Shown piece after piece: positions 5,592 through 6,301 of a DNA stretch of 6,301 bases (position 1 is the first letter of the stretch; each line of letters opens with the position of its first letter). The translations under genes and the position numbers were made by a program. The notes below the pieces were generated by a model. That model did not search any database and was not told where the DNA came from. It saw nothing but the letters and a program-made list of their open reading frames with translations. This stretch comes from Planctomycetota bacterium (GTDB taxonomy: Bacteria; Planctomycetota; Phycisphaerae; WQYP01): assembly GCA_021795535.1 (NCBI GenBank), contig JAJYPG010000082.1:1-6301 (forward strand), in the 5' to 3' direction.

Positions 5592-6110
5592 ATGGCCATT
5601 GATCATCCAGCCGCCAAGGCACTGAAAGCAAAGTTTCCTCAACTGACGTTCAAAGGGGCTGATTTTCACGGGCAGGTTCAGATTGCAATTCCCCGTGAGA
5701 ATCTGACAGAAATTGTTCGCTTTCTGCGCGACGATCCCTCTTTGCAATATGACATGCTCTGCGATATTTCCTGTGTTGATTATCTCAATTACCCCAGTTG
5801 GGATAAACCGCGTTTCGGTCTGCTTTACAATTTAACCAGCGTGGGTGCCGGATCTCCGCGCGTTATTCTGCGCGTTTTCGCCAATGAAAATGAGCTGGAG
5901 GTCGATTCTCTTGTGCCGCTGTTTGCCGGTGCCGAATGGTTGGAACGTGAAGCCTATGATATGTTTGGAATTCGCTTCATCGGCCATCCGGACCTGCGGC
6001 GTATTCTTACATGGGAAGGCTTCAAGCCTCATGCGCTCCGCAAAGACTATCCTGTAACCGGTTTGGGTGAACGCGAAAACTATCCGGTTGTCACCCGTGA
6101 CTCGGCGTGA
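5592..6110 (+). CDS. nuoC: NADH-quinone oxidoreductase subunit C (30 kDa type), 172 residues
   Basis: NuoC is part of the peripheral arm of complex I, where it packs against NuoD and NuoB near the quinone site on the cytoplasmic side. The family signature lies at 118-139: EREAYDMFGI, then F.GHPDLRRIL. It is followed by HALRKDYP at 147-154. The N-terminal part (about 35-95) has the expected mixed fold, with YDMLCDISCVDY at 53-64. The length is typical of a stand-alone NuoC, not the NuoCD fusion of enterobacteria. AGAGG lies 6 bases before the ATG and fixes the start. No nuoA or nuoB precedes it; the upstream 300 bases are promoter DNA and then the divergent ferredoxin gene. No recognisable nuoD start follows within 190 bases, so this copy may be separated from the rest of the complex I genes. 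The adjacent ferredoxin fits with complex I variants that lack the NADH module, but this is speculation. Confidence 0.95.
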   Translation: MAIDHPAAKALKAKFPQLTFKGADFHGQVQIAIPRENLTEIVRFLRDDPSLQYDMLCDISCVDYLNYPSWDKPRFGLLYNLTSVGAGSPRVILRVFANENELEVDSLVPLFAGAEWLEREAYDMFGIRFIGHPDLRRILTWEGFKPHALRKDYPVTGLGERENYPVVTRDSA

Positions 6111-6301
6111 TATTTCTGTAAAAAATACCGTTCGGGCACAACAAATCCGCTTCTTCGGCGTTAGTCTTTCATGCAACCAGTTACCGCCACCGGGCGGTCG
6201 CCCGAAGGGACGGACCAACCGGCGAACAACATGAATAAAAAGCCGCCATCGCCAGCTTCGGCTGCGGGGCCTTGGGCACGTTGTCGCCATATTGTCAGCC
6301 A
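6111..6301. other. Unassigned stretch after nuoC
   Basis: Two partial open frames reach the right edge and neither is convincing. On the plus strand a frame is open from ATG 6171 (or ATG 6231, MNKKPPSPAS...) to the edge, without a good ribosome-binding site. On the minus strand a frame enters from the edge and ends at TAA 6161-6163, reading ...FLFMLFAGWSVPSGDRP...CMKD, which could be the C-terminus of a convergent gene. The region also has overlapping GC-rich dyads (ACCGCC/GGCGGT at 6183-6198 and CGGGCG/CGCCCG at 6191-6204), which are mutually exclusive hairpins. Confidence 0.3.

Noticed and set aside
5832..6290. Minus-strand 152-residue frame
   Set aside because: It is antisense to nuoC and very rich in Arg and Pro, typical of a shadow frame.

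Overview
The window is ordinary bacterial chromosome with roughly balanced base composition. It holds five protein genes I can support: a large diphosphate-type PEP carboxykinase-like enzyme (cut by the left edge), a secreted protein of unknown function, ribosomal protein bS18, a seven-iron ferredoxin, and NuoC of respiratory complex I. The first four are on the minus strand and nuoC is on the plus strand. The bS18 sequence and the mix of neighbours suggest the Planctomycetes/Phycisphaerae part of the PVC group, but this is an inference from remembered family patterns, not a search.

Layout. Bases 1-2185 (minus) are one uninterrupted reading frame giving the first 728 residues of the carboxykinase-like protein. 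Bases 2255-4057 (minus) encode a 600-residue exported protein just upstream of it, in the same direction, with about 70 bp between them. Bases 4058-4551 are non-coding apart from the ribosome-binding site of the exported protein; they carry several short dyads and two homopolymer runs. Bases 4552-4812 (minus) encode bS18, preceded by a leader with a perfect 10-bp hairpin. Bases 5031-5291 (minus) encode the ferredoxin, followed by a nested pair of inverted repeats. Bases 5292-5591 are a divergent promoter region with a perfect TATAAT box on each strand. Bases 5592-6110 (plus) encode NuoC. The last 190 bases cannot be assigned to a gene with confidence.

How the genes relate. The carboxykinase-like enzyme would link phosphoenolpyruvate and oxaloacetate using phosphate/diphosphate instead of a nucleotide. 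The ferredoxin and NuoC are both electron-transfer components and are transcribed away from each other from one control region, so joint regulation is plausible. bS18 is not next to its usual partners (rpsF, ssb, rplI), and nuoC is not preceded by nuoA/nuoB. The gene order is therefore unlike the textbook operons. No mobile element, tRNA, rRNA or CRISPR array is visible, and I see no clear sign of a wholly new system.
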